From Firmicutes bacterium HGW-Firmicutes-1 (GTDB taxonomy: Bacteria; Bacillota; Clostridia; Lachnospirales; Vallitaleaceae): DNA of 64,000 nucleotides. This document shows positions 16,672 through 25,628 of this stretch, piece by piece. Made by a program: the position numbers and the translations under genes. The stretch's first letter is position 1; every line of letters starts with the position of its first letter. The DNA lies in NCBI GenBank assembly GCA_002841625.1, contig PHAG01000010.1, positions 122,135 through 186,134 of the forward strand, read 5' to 3'. The notes below the pieces were generated by a model, which searched no databases, had not been told where the DNA came from, and saw only the letters and a list, made by a program, of their open reading frames with translations.

Positions 16672-17664
16672 ATGAAAATACGTATATCTAAAGTAATATC
16701 ATTAAGCCTTTTGTTAATATTACTTACAACTCAATTATCATTTGCTATATCAACTAACAGTAAGGTTGGTTATTCAGACATTTTAGCGATAACTTCATAT
16801 GCTAAATTTTCTACTCCATTTAGATCTTCATCATCAGGTCCACAAGTAGATACATATGTTGTTAATGAAAAATTTGCTCAGATGAGGTTAAGTAGAAACG
16901 ATACGCACCAAGGAATTGATTTTTCTTGCCCTCGGAATACACCTATATATTCTGTATATTCTGGAACAGTCAAAATTGTAAACACAAGTAATGCAGATGT
17001 AAAATTTGTAATTATACAACATGATTACGATACTTCATCTAATACACGATACATTTATTCTGTTTATGTACATATGAATACCATTGCTGTTAAAGCAGGA
17101 GATTACGTGTATCAAGGGCAGTTGATCGGGAACTCAGGACCGCCAACTTCCAATGTATATGGTTATCATCTTCACTTTGGACTTACATCAAATTATAGTA
17201 GTAATTACCAATCATTAGTGTGGGTTCCTACTTATAATTTATATAAAACTAGTTCGTTATATTTAAATGGACAAGACTTTGACTATATGTATGGTTATAA
17301 TTATTCGTCAAGTACTCATGAAGTCAGTATTAATGGTTATTATAAACCCAATAGTACCCTAAATAGATACAAATTGGATACCACAACATTGTATTATAGG
17401 AGTTTTGGTTCTTCTAGTAACTGGACAGGTGTTAATATGCCAAGAATCTCTTCTACCGGTTACGGATTTAAATATGACTTAGACAATTTACCGCTTACAA
17501 CTGGACAAAGAATAGAATACTTTTTTGTCGGGGCAATAAATGCAACAGTTACAGATCCAGGGCAGCATTGGCAATATTTCCCTGCAAAGTATATAGTACC
17601 ACCAAGCAATCCAAATCCTCCTAGTTCGACATGGCTATATAGCAAATATGCATTTACAAAATAA
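16672..17664 (+). CDS. Secreted M23-family metallopeptidase
   Basis: 330 aa with a Sec signal (LSLLLILLTTQLSFA). The catalytic domain at about 75-175 has the LytM/M23 zinc motifs: His and Asp in THQGIDF, then HLHFG near residue 164. The second half (about 200-330) is aromatic-rich and beta (SGTVK earlier; YYRSFGSSSNWTGVNMP, RIEYFFVGAINATV) and resembles a carbohydrate-binding module. M23 enzymes cut peptidoglycan cross-bridges. Ribosome site GGGAGGGGG is 7 bases before ATG. A strong terminator follows at 17675. Confidence 0.85.
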   Translation: MKIRISKVISLSLLLILLTTQLSFAISTNSKVGYSDILAITSYAKFSTPFRSSSSGPQVDTYVVNEKFAQMRLSRNDTHQGIDFSCPRNTPIYSVYSGTVKIVNTSNADVKFVIIQHDYDTSSNTRYIYSVYVHMNTIAVKAGDYVYQGQLIGNSGPPTSNVYGYHLHFGLTSNYSSNYQSLVWVPTYNLYKTSSLYLNGQDFDYMYGYNYSSSTHEVSINGYYKPNSTLNRYKLDTTTLYYRSFGSSSNWTGVNMPRISSTGYGFKYDLDNLPLTTGQRIEYFFVGAINATVTDPGQHWQYFPAKYIVPPSNPNPPSSTWLYSKYAFTK

Positions 17665-17674
17665 TTAATCTTAG

Positions 17675-17716
17675 GGCATGGTTTTATTATAATAAAGCCA
17701 TGCCATCATTTTTTTA
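17675..17716 (+). terminator. Terminator after M23 peptidase gene
   Basis: GGCATGG (17675-17681) and CCATGCC (17698-17704) with TTTATTATAATAAA in the stem between them, then ATCATTTTTTT. Confidence 0.9.
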
Positions 17717-17836
17717 TTGATTATCTATATCAAAGAAATATGCTTTTGCAAATGCATATAATAGTAGTCGAACACCTTCTGCTGTACACCATATAATTGC
17801 ACAGCCAGCTTCTGCAGCAGCTCCAGCTTGAGTCAT
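17714..17836 (-). CDS. Possible 40-aa hydrophobic peptide
   Basis: From CAT at 17834-17836 the minus strand encodes MTQAGAAAEAGCAIIWC followed by TAEGVRLLLYAFAKAYFF and a short acidic end, stop at 17714. The Ala/Gly-rich hydrophobic composition suggests a membrane peptide, a bacteriocin-like peptide or the tail of a lost membrane protein. No clear ribosome site precedes the ATG and an in-frame TAG lies six codons upstream. Low confidence. Confidence 0.25.
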   Translation of the reverse strand: MTQAGAAAEAGCAIIWCTAEGVRLLLYAFAKAYFFDIDNQ

Positions 17837-17953
17837 ATAATAAGAATATATCTAATATTAATAATGGTAGAAATACTGTTCCGGTCTCAGCCAGTCTTGT
17901 TAGTCAACTACAGCAACGCAGACAATTAAACGATTAAGCGCAATAGTTATCCA

Positions 17954-18394
17954 TCATTCAATGCCTATTACAGTATCAAATGCTATTTGTTGATTATTCT
18001 TATACAATCCAATTGTATCTGTTGTGTCTTTCGTAAGAATCTCATATATCTGTATATTGGAAAGTCCTTTATCCTTATAATCTTCAGTATACAATGCATC
18101 AAAATAAATATTTGCAATATTTTTGTCATCTTCTATACGAACATTCTCATAATATACTGCCTCGTCACCTTGAATCGTGTTACTTCCATTCAAAAATAAA
18201 TATTGTTTCTTATCACCTGTGTTTATAAGATATGCTCCATTTTGACTAATTTTACTTTCAAAAACTTCTTTCAAATTACCCTTAAGTTTTTCTATATTCA
18301 CGGGTTTTAGAATTGCATTCTCAACACTCTCTTTTTTGCATCCGACTAAAACCAATAAGATTAATACTAATATCCAAATACATTTCTTCCTCAT
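17954..18394 (-). CDS. Small lipoprotein of unknown function
   Basis: 146 aa. The signal IWILVLILLVLVGCKK gives a lipobox with Cys19. The ribosome site GGGAGG lies 7 bases before ATG. The mature part is soluble and acidic with alternating beta-type segments (YLINTGDKKQYLFLNG, VYYENVRIEDDKNIANI). No family recognised. It points away from the M23 gene and towards the possible small ORF. Confidence 0.65.
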   Translation of the reverse strand: MRKKCIWILVLILLVLVGCKKESVENAILKPVNIEKLKGNLKEVFESKISQNGAYLINTGDKKQYLFLNGSNTIQGDEAVYYENVRIEDDKNIANIYFDALYTEDYKDKGLSNIQIYEILTKDTTDTIGLYKNNQQIAFDTVIGIE

Positions 18395-18624
18395 TCAAAC
18401 GCCTCCCTCAAAATGCTACATGTTTTGTAATGCATTTTATTCTATTATGAATTAATTAATTTCACATAACGTTTATATCTATGACCTCCAAGTCATAAAC
18501 ATTTTTAATTATTATATCATATGCGTATTTTTATATAAATTTATTTTTTCTTATTCGGTCTTCATTCATCTAAAGATTTACAACTTATATATTACTTTTT
18601 GGAACAATAGAAACCGAGATTGAA

Positions 18625-18631
18625 GTCAAAA
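18625..18631. repeat. Target-site duplication, left
   Basis: GTCAAAA directly before the IS end, repeated at 20958-20964 after the other end. Seven base pairs, within the range known for IS21 elements. Confidence 0.9.
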
Positions 18632-18729
18632 TGTAAACGTCAACCAAAATTTGAGCCAGTTGATCATGGAATTTTGAGCCACAGTGATTATGAAAAAGTG
18701 AGCCACTTTGCTCACGAATTTCTGAGCCA

Positions 18730-19470
18730 CTAGTTCAACGACTTACTTAATCGATAGGAATCACCATTCATGTTCAGAATATGTGATTTATAAGTTACAC
18801 GATCAATTAATGCGTTGGTTAGCAAAGTATCGGGGAAGAATTCTTCCCATTTAGAGAACTCTAAGTTTGTGGAGATTATAAGGCTACCACGCTCTGATCT
18901 TTCAGATATTACCTGAAAAAGCAACTCTGATTGATACTTATTGAATGATAGATAAGATAGTTCATCCAAGATAAGTAAATCAACATTTGAGATTTGGCGC
19001 ATTAACTTTCCTAATCGCTGATTGGATTCAGCTTCTGTCAGTTGAGTTGCTAGCATGGCTGCAGTGATGAAACATACTTTATACCCAGCAAGACAAGCTT
19101 TTAGACCAAGAGCAATCGATAAATGAGTTTTACCTGTGCCAGGATTTCCAATAAGAATGATATTTTCTTTCTTGGAGACGAAATCACAACTGGCCAGCTC
19201 TAATATAAAATTTGGTTCAATATGACGGAGTCTAGAAATTTCAAACTCTTCTAATGATTTTTCAAACGGAAACTTCGCTAAATGTTTGAGTCGTATTAGC
19301 TTATTCAGTTTCCTGTTAGTAGCTTCTTTTTCGAGAAGTGAAAGCAAGAAATCTTCGTATGACTTTTGATTTTCTGTAGCTTCTCTAAGGAGCTGGTCAT
19401 AAGAGCTGAACGTTGATAATTTCATATATTTCGCTAGGAGTTTGATCCGTTGACTGGAAATAGAAACCAT
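18730..19470 (-). CDS. istB: IstB, IS21-family helper ATPase
   Basis: 246 aa, an AAA+ ATPase of the IstB/DnaC type. Walker A is GNPGTGKTHL (near 105), Walker B is LLILDELSYL, and sensor/arginine-finger-type segments follow (ISTNLEFSKWEEFF, LIDRVTY). It helps IstA choose and capture the target. Its ATG overlaps the istA stop by one base (TAATG) with GGAGGTGAG just upstream, so translation is coupled. Length is normal. Confidence 0.95.
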   Translation of the reverse strand: MVSISSQRIKLLAKYMKLSTFSSYDQLLREATENQKSYEDFLLSLLEKEATNRKLNKLIRLKHLAKFPFEKSLEEFEISRLRHIEPNFILELASCDFVSKKENIILIGNPGTGKTHLSIALGLKACLAGYKVCFITAAMLATQLTEAESNQRLGKLMRQISNVDLLILDELSYLSFNKYQSELLFQVISERSERGSLIISTNLEFSKWEEFFPDTLLTNALIDRVTYKSHILNMNGDSYRLSKSLN

Positions 19471-20846
19471 TAAATGCTCACCTCCTTAATCAGCTGATCA
19501 TACTTATGAAGTTTGGTAGGAATAACTGTAATTTCAGAGGTTTCTTTTGTTGCATTTGAGCTTTTTAAATGTGCCAACAGAAGCTGCTGACCATTTGGTT
19601 GCCTAACAAAGGATTGTAATATTTCTTTGGGCACAAACTGTCTGACGGGTGCTGTATTGAATAATGCCCTCGGTCTAGCTTCAAGTAAAGTTAAGTAGTG
19701 ATCAATGTCATATTTCTTTTCGTGTTGGAGATAAGAGCGTTCATGTGTTGCAATAATAGTGCTTTTATAATAAACAGAAATGTTTGTTGCAGATGCTTTT
19801 ACAAGAACTTCTTTACCGGCATATTCTGTTGGAACTGAATATTTGTTGGTTTTAAATGTAACCAATGAATAGGTATTAACTTGAGTGTAAAAAGCCAGTT
19901 CAGCATGATACGAATATCTGGGTAATGGCAATAGTGAAGATTTTTCTAAGTCATAGTTTTCGCCAACAGTACCTGTTCTACCTTTAATAGTATGGCTAAC
20001 ATAATCCTTGCATTTATGTATGAGAACGGTGTTAAGTTGTTCTAGTGAATCTACTTTAGGCATTGGAACAAGGGTGTTTCTTCTGACATATCCGACGAGA
20101 TTTTCAACCAAGCCCTTCTCATGTCCGCTGCTTGGATTGCAATAGTTAGTTAAGAACGCATAGTGCGCTTTTAACTCCAGATAACGCTTCGCTTCTTGCT
20201 TTACATAGGCACCAAGGCCTTCTTTAACTACTACTTTTGCATTATCAAAGATTATTCGTTTTGGAGTACCGTGAAAAAATTCAAATGCTGCTATATGTCC
20301 TTCAAGAAAGCATTCCTCGTTTTCGGCATAAAAAGATTTTACAAAGAAATGACCGCTATAGCATAGGCGCATACAAAAGATTTTGATAGTTCTACGTACG
20401 CCTTTTATGTATGCATAGGCAGTACCAAAGTCAATTTGTGCCGCCTCACCTGGATCAAACTCAAGAGGAATGAAAGCATCATTATGTTGGTCTCGAAGTG
20501 CTCTAACAACTTTTCGAATGTTTGATTCGCTACCATTGAAACTTAGTTCTTCTTGCAAGCGTTGATGAATTCTCGTAGCTGTGTGTTTTTGTTTCTTTAC
20601 ATTATGCGAGTTATCTTCATCAAAACAACTAAAAATAAAATTTCTAACTTCATCGGTAATAACAGGAGGTCGCCTAGCCGTATAGGATTTGCGTTCCCAA
20701 GGCACATAGGTGCCATCACAGTACTTTGAAACAGTATTTCTAGAGATGTTTAACCTGTTAGCAATTGCTCTTTGGGACAACCCTTCAACAATGGAGAGGT
20801 GTCTGATTTGTTCATAAAGTTCCACGTCAATTTTCACGCCTTTCAC
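19470..20846 (-). CDS. istA: IstA, IS21-family DDE transposase
   Basis: 458 aa. An N-terminal helix-turn-helix (GLSQRAIANRLNISRNTVSK) is followed by a DDE RNase-H-fold core. First Asp is in EAAQIDFGTAY, second in IIFDNAKV, Glu in GHEKGLVENLVGYVRR. The C-terminal beta-barrel region is present. It binds the element ends and performs strand transfer. Length and motifs fit an active enzyme. Confidence 0.95.
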   Translation of the reverse strand: MKGVKIDVELYEQIRHLSIVEGLSQRAIANRLNISRNTVSKYCDGTYVPWERKSYTARRPPVITDEVRNFIFSCFDEDNSHNVKKQKHTATRIHQRLQEELSFNGSESNIRKVVRALRDQHNDAFIPLEFDPGEAAQIDFGTAYAYIKGVRRTIKIFCMRLCYSGHFFVKSFYAENEECFLEGHIAAFEFFHGTPKRIIFDNAKVVVKEGLGAYVKQEAKRYLELKAHYAFLTNYCNPSSGHEKGLVENLVGYVRRNTLVPMPKVDSLEQLNTVLIHKCKDYVSHTIKGRTGTVGENYDLEKSSLLPLPRYSYHAELAFYTQVNTYSLVTFKTNKYSVPTEYAGKEVLVKASATNISVYYKSTIIATHERSYLQHEKKYDIDHYLTLLEARPRALFNTAPVRQFVPKEILQSFVRQPNGQQLLLAHLKSSNATKETSEITVIPTKLHKYDQLIKEVSI

Positions 20847-20957
20847 GCTCCTATACGATGTTTTATGATAATATCATACAGGAAAATCTGGTTGAGTGGC
20901 TCAAAAATTGATGATCGTTTATGCTAAAAGTGGCTCACTATTATAATAGCGTTTACA

Positions 20958-20964
20958 GTCAAAA
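20958..20964. repeat. Target-site duplication, right
   Basis: GTCAAAA, matching 18625-18631. Confidence 0.9.
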
Positions 20965-21086
20965 TTAATAAAATGAGTATTGGCAAATTCACACAGTTAA
21001 GGTATAATAAGTATTATGCAATAATCATTATCCAAGAATGCTTAAGAATGAAATGAGTAAAGAACGAATAATCTAAGAAATAATAC

Positions 21087-21115
21087 ATCCTTTATAAATT
21101 GCATTTATAAAGGAT
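21087..21115. repeat. Perfect 12-bp stem-loop upstream of ferritin-like gene
   Basis: ATCCTTTATAAA (21087-21098), loop TTGCA, TTTATAAAGGAT (21104-21115). No T run follows. It lies about 115 bp before the ferritin-like start and could be a 5' UTR hairpin or operator. Confidence 0.5.
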
Positions 21116-21228
21116 TGAAACTATTAACTATGGAACTTTGTTTTGCAATTAGCTGAAACAACATAGAGTAATTCAATACAGAGTATCCACATATTTTGAG
21201 GGAAATCCCTACAGAAAAGAGGTATTTA

Positions 21229-21741
21229 ATGGGCAAGATAGCAAGAGAAATTTCACATTTAGATGTTGATGCATTGATACAAATGCTGAATGAAGCTTTA
21301 TCTGAAGAATGGTTAGCGTATTACCAATATTGGATTGGTGCAAGAGTAATGGAAGGCCCAATGAGAAGTGAAATCGAACCTGAACTATTATTACATGCTA
21401 CAGAAGAACTTGGGCATGCGGTTATGGTCGTTGATCGAATTCTTCAATTAGGAGGAACACCTGTGTTAACCCCAGAAGATTGGACTAAATTTGCAAAATG
21501 TGCATACGAGGTGCCAACAGATCCTTATGTGGAAGCTATATTAGAGCAAAACTTAAGAGGGGAAAGATGTGCCATTGAAAGATATCAACAAATTGCAGAG
21601 TTTACTTATGGCAAGGATCATACTACATATAAAATTGCCACAACGATCTTATCCGATGAATTAGAGCATGAACATGATATCGAAGATTTTATAAATGATA
21701 TCTCTCGTTTAAAGGATGATATTAAAAAGTTCAGAATGTAA
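21229..21741 (+). CDS. Ferritin-like / bacterioferritin-type protein
   Basis: 170 aa from ATG 21229 with AGAGG 6 bases upstream; a TTG at 21196 would give 11 extra residues but has no ribosome site. It is a four-helix ferritin-like fold with diiron ligands visible in each helix: Glu in SEEWLAYYQYW, E-x-x-H in EELGHAV, Glu in LRGERCAIERYQQ, E-x-x-H in DELEHEHDIEDF. Such proteins store iron or detoxify peroxide. It is a single gene next to an IS. Whether it is a bacterioferritin or a Dps-like protein cannot be settled from this. Confidence 0.8.
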   Translation: MGKIAREISHLDVDALIQMLNEALSEEWLAYYQYWIGARVMEGPMRSEIEPELLLHATEELGHAVMVVDRILQLGGTPVLTPEDWTKFAKCAYEVPTDPYVEAILEQNLRGERCAIERYQQIAEFTYGKDHTTYKIATTILSDELEHEHDIEDFINDISRLKDDIKKFRM

Positions 21742-21786
21742 AACAACGCTGAATTTAGTGGGTTTTAACAAGAAAAAGTGACATGA

Positions 21787-21836
21787 AGAGCGCCTCAAAT
21801 TTTAGATGCGAATCTAATTTTGGAGGTGTTCTTTTT
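21787..21836 (+). terminator. Terminator after ferritin-like gene
   Basis: CGCCTC and TAGAT arms pair with ATCTA and GGAGGTG around GCGA, followed by CTTTTT. Confidence 0.75.
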
Positions 21837-22030
21837 ATGAAAAAGAGCACATTAACAACGGATACCACACATTTATCGTTTCGCATTTCCCCCATCGCCT
21901 GTACAAGAAAACAACGCAATTAAAAAGTAATGAATATTATAGAAAAACACAACATAAATTGTTGAATATATAGCAATAGTTTGGTATACTATTATAGTAA
22001 AAAATTATAATGCAGAGGGAGAAATACAAT

Positions 22031-23611
22031 ATGAAAATGAAAAAAGTTTTAGCGTGTTTATTTGTTATTATTTTAACAACCGGAATGTTTGTAGGATGTA
22101 GTACAGAGGAACTTGCACTCTATAAATTATCCAACGATTTAACGACATTAATGTATACAAAACCTGTACAAAGTGAAGGTAAAATTGATCTCCAATTAGA
22201 TGTTTTGCCAGAGGCAGTAACGGAATATGCAGGAGAGGAAGAAGCTATATTAACAAAAACCTTAGAATTTGTTAAAGCAAACAGTCTTACATATATCATA
22301 AAATCAGATGTTGCGAATAAGAAAATAGAAGCGAACTTTAATTTTGTAAATGAAAAAACAAGTGCTAAGATTCCTCTTATGACAGTACTTAGAAATCAAG
22401 ATATAACATATGTAAAGGTAGATGATTATATCAATTTTATTAAGCAAAACATTACGAATGGAACAGACACCGAGAACAAGGAAGTAAATGCTGAAATTGA
22501 TAAGTTATTTGGTGATTTGCAATACCTTAGCGTATCAGAAGATGAAATAATTCAATTCTTCAATCAAATGATAACATCATCAATGGGTACGGATGAAACA
22601 GTAGCTGCAGAGATGGGTTCAATGTATGAGCAATTGATAAAAGAAAGCTTAGATCCTGCATATGCACTTGAAAAACAAAAGCTTAACAATCAAATAGTTG
22701 AGCAACTTCTTCAAAAGGCATATAAGGAATATTCACTTGATATTGTTAAACAAGAAGGCAATAAGTATAGTGTAACTCTTGATGCAACTAATTTAGGGAA
22801 AACAGTATTCGGATTTGCTGATTATAGTTTAGAGCATACTGAGGACATAGGAAATACGATTAAAGAATTCCTTAACAACCTAACAGTTGAACAATACAGC
22901 ATGTTAGTAGGTGCTTATGCTATTGACAATATTAATAAAGAAATGGTAGCGAAAAGTATTGATGACTTGATACTAGATGTAAAGGACAATAAAATAAAGT
23001 ATAAATCAGCCATTCAACAAGGTTTACTCATGTATGATGGAATGATTAAACAATATATTGATGGGTCCGTAGTGCAAATGACTAAGGGCAAAGAAAGTGA
23101 TGGAACGTATACATCAGATTTTAAAGCGAGAATTAAAATAAGTGATCCATTAACGCAACTAACGGAATTTGATGCTACTTTAATAATCAATGAAACGGTT
23201 AAGGAAATAGCACCTTTTACAGTGCAAGTGCCTACAACAAATGTTACAACATTCACTGAATACTTAAAGCTCATACCTAAAGTGTTATCTGTGGATATTA
23301 CATCTGAGACATACGACATGATTAATCTAGAAAATGCAATGATGGGATTTTCAGAAGAAATTGAAGTCATAATGATAGATGACTACTCCTATTTACCATT
23401 GAGAAAAGTAGTAGAAATGTTTGGAGAAAAAATAGAGTGGGACAATATCAATAAAGTGGCTTATATTGTCAGAGGCGATGTAAAAATCAAGGTAGACAAT
23501 GTGATAGTTAAAAACTCAACATCATATATTAAAACTAGAGAATTTGAAAAGTTAGGATATACTGTTGGATGGGATGGTGTAACAAAAACGATTAATATTA
23601 CTAAAAAATAG
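22031..23611 (+). CDS. Lipoprotein with C-terminal stalk domain
   Basis: 526 aa from ATG 22031, about 9 bases after GAGGGAGA; the ATG at 22010 precedes that site. Lipobox Cys near residue 23 (MFVGCS). A long alpha/beta region of unknown family follows, then a copper-amine-oxidase-N-like stalk domain at about 435-526 (DDYSYLPLRKVVEMFGEKIEW, GYTVGWDGVTKTINI). The stalk is shared with the endolysin at 1821 and the 10587 product and probably packs against the wall or protein. Function unknown. Confidence 0.7.
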   Translation: MKMKKVLACLFVIILTTGMFVGCSTEELALYKLSNDLTTLMYTKPVQSEGKIDLQLDVLPEAVTEYAGEEEAILTKTLEFVKANSLTYIIKSDVANKKIEANFNFVNEKTSAKIPLMTVLRNQDITYVKVDDYINFIKQNITNGTDTENKEVNAEIDKLFGDLQYLSVSEDEIIQFFNQMITSSMGTDETVAAEMGSMYEQLIKESLDPAYALEKQKLNNQIVEQLLQKAYKEYSLDIVKQEGNKYSVTLDATNLGKTVFGFADYSLEHTEDIGNTIKEFLNNLTVEQYSMLVGAYAIDNINKEMVAKSIDDLILDVKDNKIKYKSAIQQGLLMYDGMIKQYIDGSVVQMTKGKESDGTYTSDFKARIKISDPLTQLTEFDATLIINETVKEIAPFTVQVPTTNVTTFTEYLKLIPKVLSVDITSETYDMINLENAMMGFSEEIEVIMIDDYSYLPLRKVVEMFGEKIEWDNINKVAYIVRGDVKIKVDNVIVKNSTSYIKTREFEKLGYTVGWDGVTKTINITKK

Positions 23612-23618
23612 ATAAATG

Positions 23619-23662
23619 AATTTTTAATCCGAATGACCTCGGCTCGAACTGGGGTGGTATAC
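23619..23662 (+). other. Possible decayed tRNA-Lys 3'-half relic
   Basis: TTTTTAATCC, a T-loop-like CTCGAAC and GGGGTGGTATAC follow the order of the relics at 7311 and 10455 but with many changes; the T-stem no longer pairs fully. It may mark a third, older integration scar. Confidence 0.3.
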
Positions 23663-23672
23663 AATATAAAAA

Positions 23673-23711
23673 AAGGGTTTGCGAAGCTTTCGCGAACCCT
23701 TAGCCTTTTTA
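23673..23711 (+). terminator. Terminator after stalk-domain lipoprotein
   Basis: AAGGGTTTGCG (23673-23683) pairs with CGCGAACCCTT (23691-23701), then AGCCTTTTT. Confidence 0.85.
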
Positions 23712-23809
23712 TCCAGTAGGAAAGTTCTACTTTCCACGAAGCATAGAACAAAGCGTTAGATAGCATAAATTATTATGTAACGCGCTGACAAGCGCTTTGT
23801 TTTGTAAAT

Positions 23810-24055
23810 TCAGAGTGTAATCTTTCTTAATATAACCTGTTGAACAGGTACCGGACGATAATAATTTTTTTCTTTTACACTAAATCTGCATCCATCAATA
23901 ACAATTGTATCTTTATCTATAATTTCACATTGGCTGCCTTCCTTAGTCAACTTTAAGGCTACAGCATTTGTAAGTGCAAGTTTATTAGAATACCTTGCGT
24001 CTAATTCAATAATAGTTACGGGAGTAATAATCTTGGCTAATAATCCTTTAATCAT
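23810..24055 (-). CDS. Small conserved-looking protein of unknown function
   Basis: 81 aa, ATG at 24055 with AGGAGG 9 bases upstream. It has a short hydrophobic start (MIKGLLAKIITPVTIIEL) and an alternating beta pattern with one Cys pair candidate (SQCEIID, DGCRFSV). The strong ribosome site and clean frame support a real gene. I do not recognise it. It is divergent from the 24232 membrane protein. Confidence 0.6.
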   Translation of the reverse strand: MIKGLLAKIITPVTIIELDARYSNKLALTNAVALKLTKEGSQCEIIDKDTIVIDGCRFSVKEKNYYRPVPVQQVILRKITL

Positions 24056-24231
24056 AGATTGAATCCTCCTAATTATGAATACAATAATTATATAATATTA
24101 AGAATTTCTTTACAACCATTATATGCTCAAAATACCCGTTAACAATGGAATATGTATCTGAAAATTGACAGGAAGTATATTTATCCATATAATAAGGCTT
24201 AAACACATTCTTTAAGACATAGGAGGTTAAT

Positions 24232-24774
24232 ATGTCGAAGGAGCAAACGACAACACAGGTATTTACGAAACTAGCCATGAGCGTTGCGATTTTAATTGCA
24301 GGTGGATATGCAATATTTAGTGTTGGTGGTTATTTTCCGCTGCCAGGCATAAAATATCTTTTAATGGCTCCTTATTTATCTCTAATAATAGCAGTTGTGA
24401 TGAAGGCTATAAAAATAAAGTATGTAGTTTTAAAAATGAGCACGGTATTTGCTTTAATCATGTCAGTTATCAATATTTATATGGGACTTGCCATTTTTTT
24501 AACTGGCCTATGTACACAAATAGTAACCATGTTGCTTGCTAATTTTCGTTATCAAGTTCAAGTGGGTGCGGCTACATATTCAAGTTTTTCAGTTTGTATA
24601 GCGTTGATTGTTTCAAGAGTCTTTATTGGTGGACCTATATTTGAGCGTATTTCACTTTGTTGGATCATATTAGCGGCATTTATTGCTTTTATATTTGGTC
24701 TAATAGGCAGTAACCTTGGTAATAAAATAGGAAATAAAGTAAACAAGGCGATGAAGCAATCGAATAACCAATAA
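24232..24774 (+). CDS. Integral membrane protein, possibly ECF-transporter S-component-like
   Basis: 180 aa with about five membrane helices (starting near 15, 42, 68, 115 and 142) and a basic tail (NLGNKIGNKVNKAMK). Size and topology, with a GGYFPLPG loop after helix 1, resemble substrate-binding S components of ECF vitamin transporters, but no A/T module is present and the substrate cannot be told. Ribosome site AGGAGG is 6 bases before ATG. The next gene follows after 27 bp. Confidence 0.55.
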   Translation: MSKEQTTTQVFTKLAMSVAILIAGGYAIFSVGGYFPLPGIKYLLMAPYLSLIIAVVMKAIKIKYVVLKMSTVFALIMSVINIYMGLAIFLTGLCTQIVTMLLANFRYQVQVGAATYSSFSVCIALIVSRVFIGGPIFERISLCWIILAAFIAFIFGLIGSNLGNKIGNKVNKAMKQSNNQ

Positions 24775-24801
24775 AGTAATTTATATAAAGAGGTGTTTAT
24801 T

Positions 24802-25467
24802 TTGACGAAGTTAAAGGTACATCAAATAAAGGTAAGAAAGCACTTTACAGTTGGAGAGGAAATAGCTCATGCTATTACTCATGGAGTAGGGGTGCTTCTT
24901 GGAATAGCTGCATTGGTATTGTTAGCAATTAAAGGTACACACAGTGGTAGTTTGATATATAGCATTAGCATGGTGCTTTATGCCAGTTCCCTCATTATTC
25001 TTTATACAAATTCAATGTTATATCATGCGTTTAAACAAGGTAAAGCAAAGGATGTATTCGAACGGTTTGATCATCTATCCATTTATATTCTAATTGCAGG
25101 AAGCTATACTCCTTTATGCTTATTAGCAATAGGTGGAGTAAAGGGTATTATTATATGTTGTATTCAGTGGGCGCTTGCTATTGTAGGAGTTGTTTTTAAG
25201 GCGATATGGATTGATCGGTTTGTAAAAATACATGTTATGATCTATTTGTTAATGGGTTGGATGATTATATTTTTTGTGAGTAATATTTTCACAACTATTT
25301 CATTTATGGGTATTTTGTTCTTAGTATTAGGCGGATTAGCTTATAGCATTGGGGTATTGTTTTATGTATTCAACTGGTTTAAATATCATCATTTTGTATG
25401 GCATTTATTTGTTTTAGCTGGAAGTATATTGCATTTTCTGTCAGTATATCTTTATATTAAGGCTTAA
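24802..25467 (+). CDS. Hemolysin III / PAQR-family membrane protein
   Basis: 221 aa from TTG 24802, 6 bases after AGAGGTG. It is a seven-helix membrane protein with the family motifs GEEIAHAITHGVG, ERFDHLSIYILIAGSYTP and HFVWHLFVLAGSILHF. The conserved His and Asp residues are proposed metal ligands in the CREST superfamily. The role in bacteria is poorly defined; despite the name, haemolysis is not established for most members. It may be co-transcribed with the 24232 gene. Confidence 0.9.
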   Translation: MTKLKVHQIKVRKHFTVGEEIAHAITHGVGVLLGIAALVLLAIKGTHSGSLIYSISMVLYASSLIILYTNSMLYHAFKQGKAKDVFERFDHLSIYILIAGSYTPLCLLAIGGVKGIIICCIQWALAIVGVVFKAIWIDRFVKIHVMIYLLMGWMIIFFVSNIFTTISFMGILFLVLGGLAYSIGVLFYVFNWFKYHHFVWHLFVLAGSILHFLSVYLYIKA

Positions 25468-25538
25468 ATACTTCCTGTGCACTTTGTACATATTAGTATG
25501 CCGTTTTTGGATATATTAACTATTTTGTACAAAAAGGA

Positions 25539-25570
25539 TTTACAAAACAAAAAAACCATGATAATATAAT
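25539..25570 (+). promoter_or_regulatory. Probable promoter of ribose regulator gene
   Basis: TTTACA at 25539-25544 and TAATAT or TATAAT at 25562-25570 (17 to 20 bp spacer). The operator at 25574 lies just downstream, so the regulator could block its own promoter. Confidence 0.5.
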
Positions 25571-25573
25571 ATG

Positions 25574-25587
25574 TGTAAGCGGTTACA
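25574..25587. promoter_or_regulatory. LacI-type operator upstream of regulator
   Basis: TGTAAGCGGTTACA, a near-palindrome sharing 13 of 14 bases with the operator at 26677. It overlaps the predicted transcription start of the regulator gene. Confidence 0.8.
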
Positions 25588-25628
25588 TACTTGTTTGCAG
25601 ATGAACTTAGACAATAAGGGGTACATGA

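Larger units (their letters stand above)
18632..20957. mobile_element. IS21-family insertion sequence, apparently complete
   Basis: 2326 bp bounded by TGTAAACG (18632-18639) and CGTTTACA (20950-20957). It carries istA and istB on the minus strand. Subterminal TGAGCCA repeats, the likely transposase sites, lie at 18652, 18675, 18699 and 18723 on one side (period about 24 bp) and in inverse form at 20897 and 20931 on the other. Both genes look intact and the 7-bp target duplication is exact, so insertion was recent. It sits in intergenic DNA. Confidence 0.95.

Noticed and set aside
18640-18730. CRISPR-like short repeats (TGAGCCA every 24 bp)
   Set aside because: They are subterminal transposase sites of the IS21 element: four short copies beside its end, with inverse copies at the other end.
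21838-21924. 28-codon frame after the ferritin-like gene (starts MKKSTLTTDTTHL)
   Set aside because: Its apparent GGAGG ribosome site is the 3' arm of the terminator; no further support.
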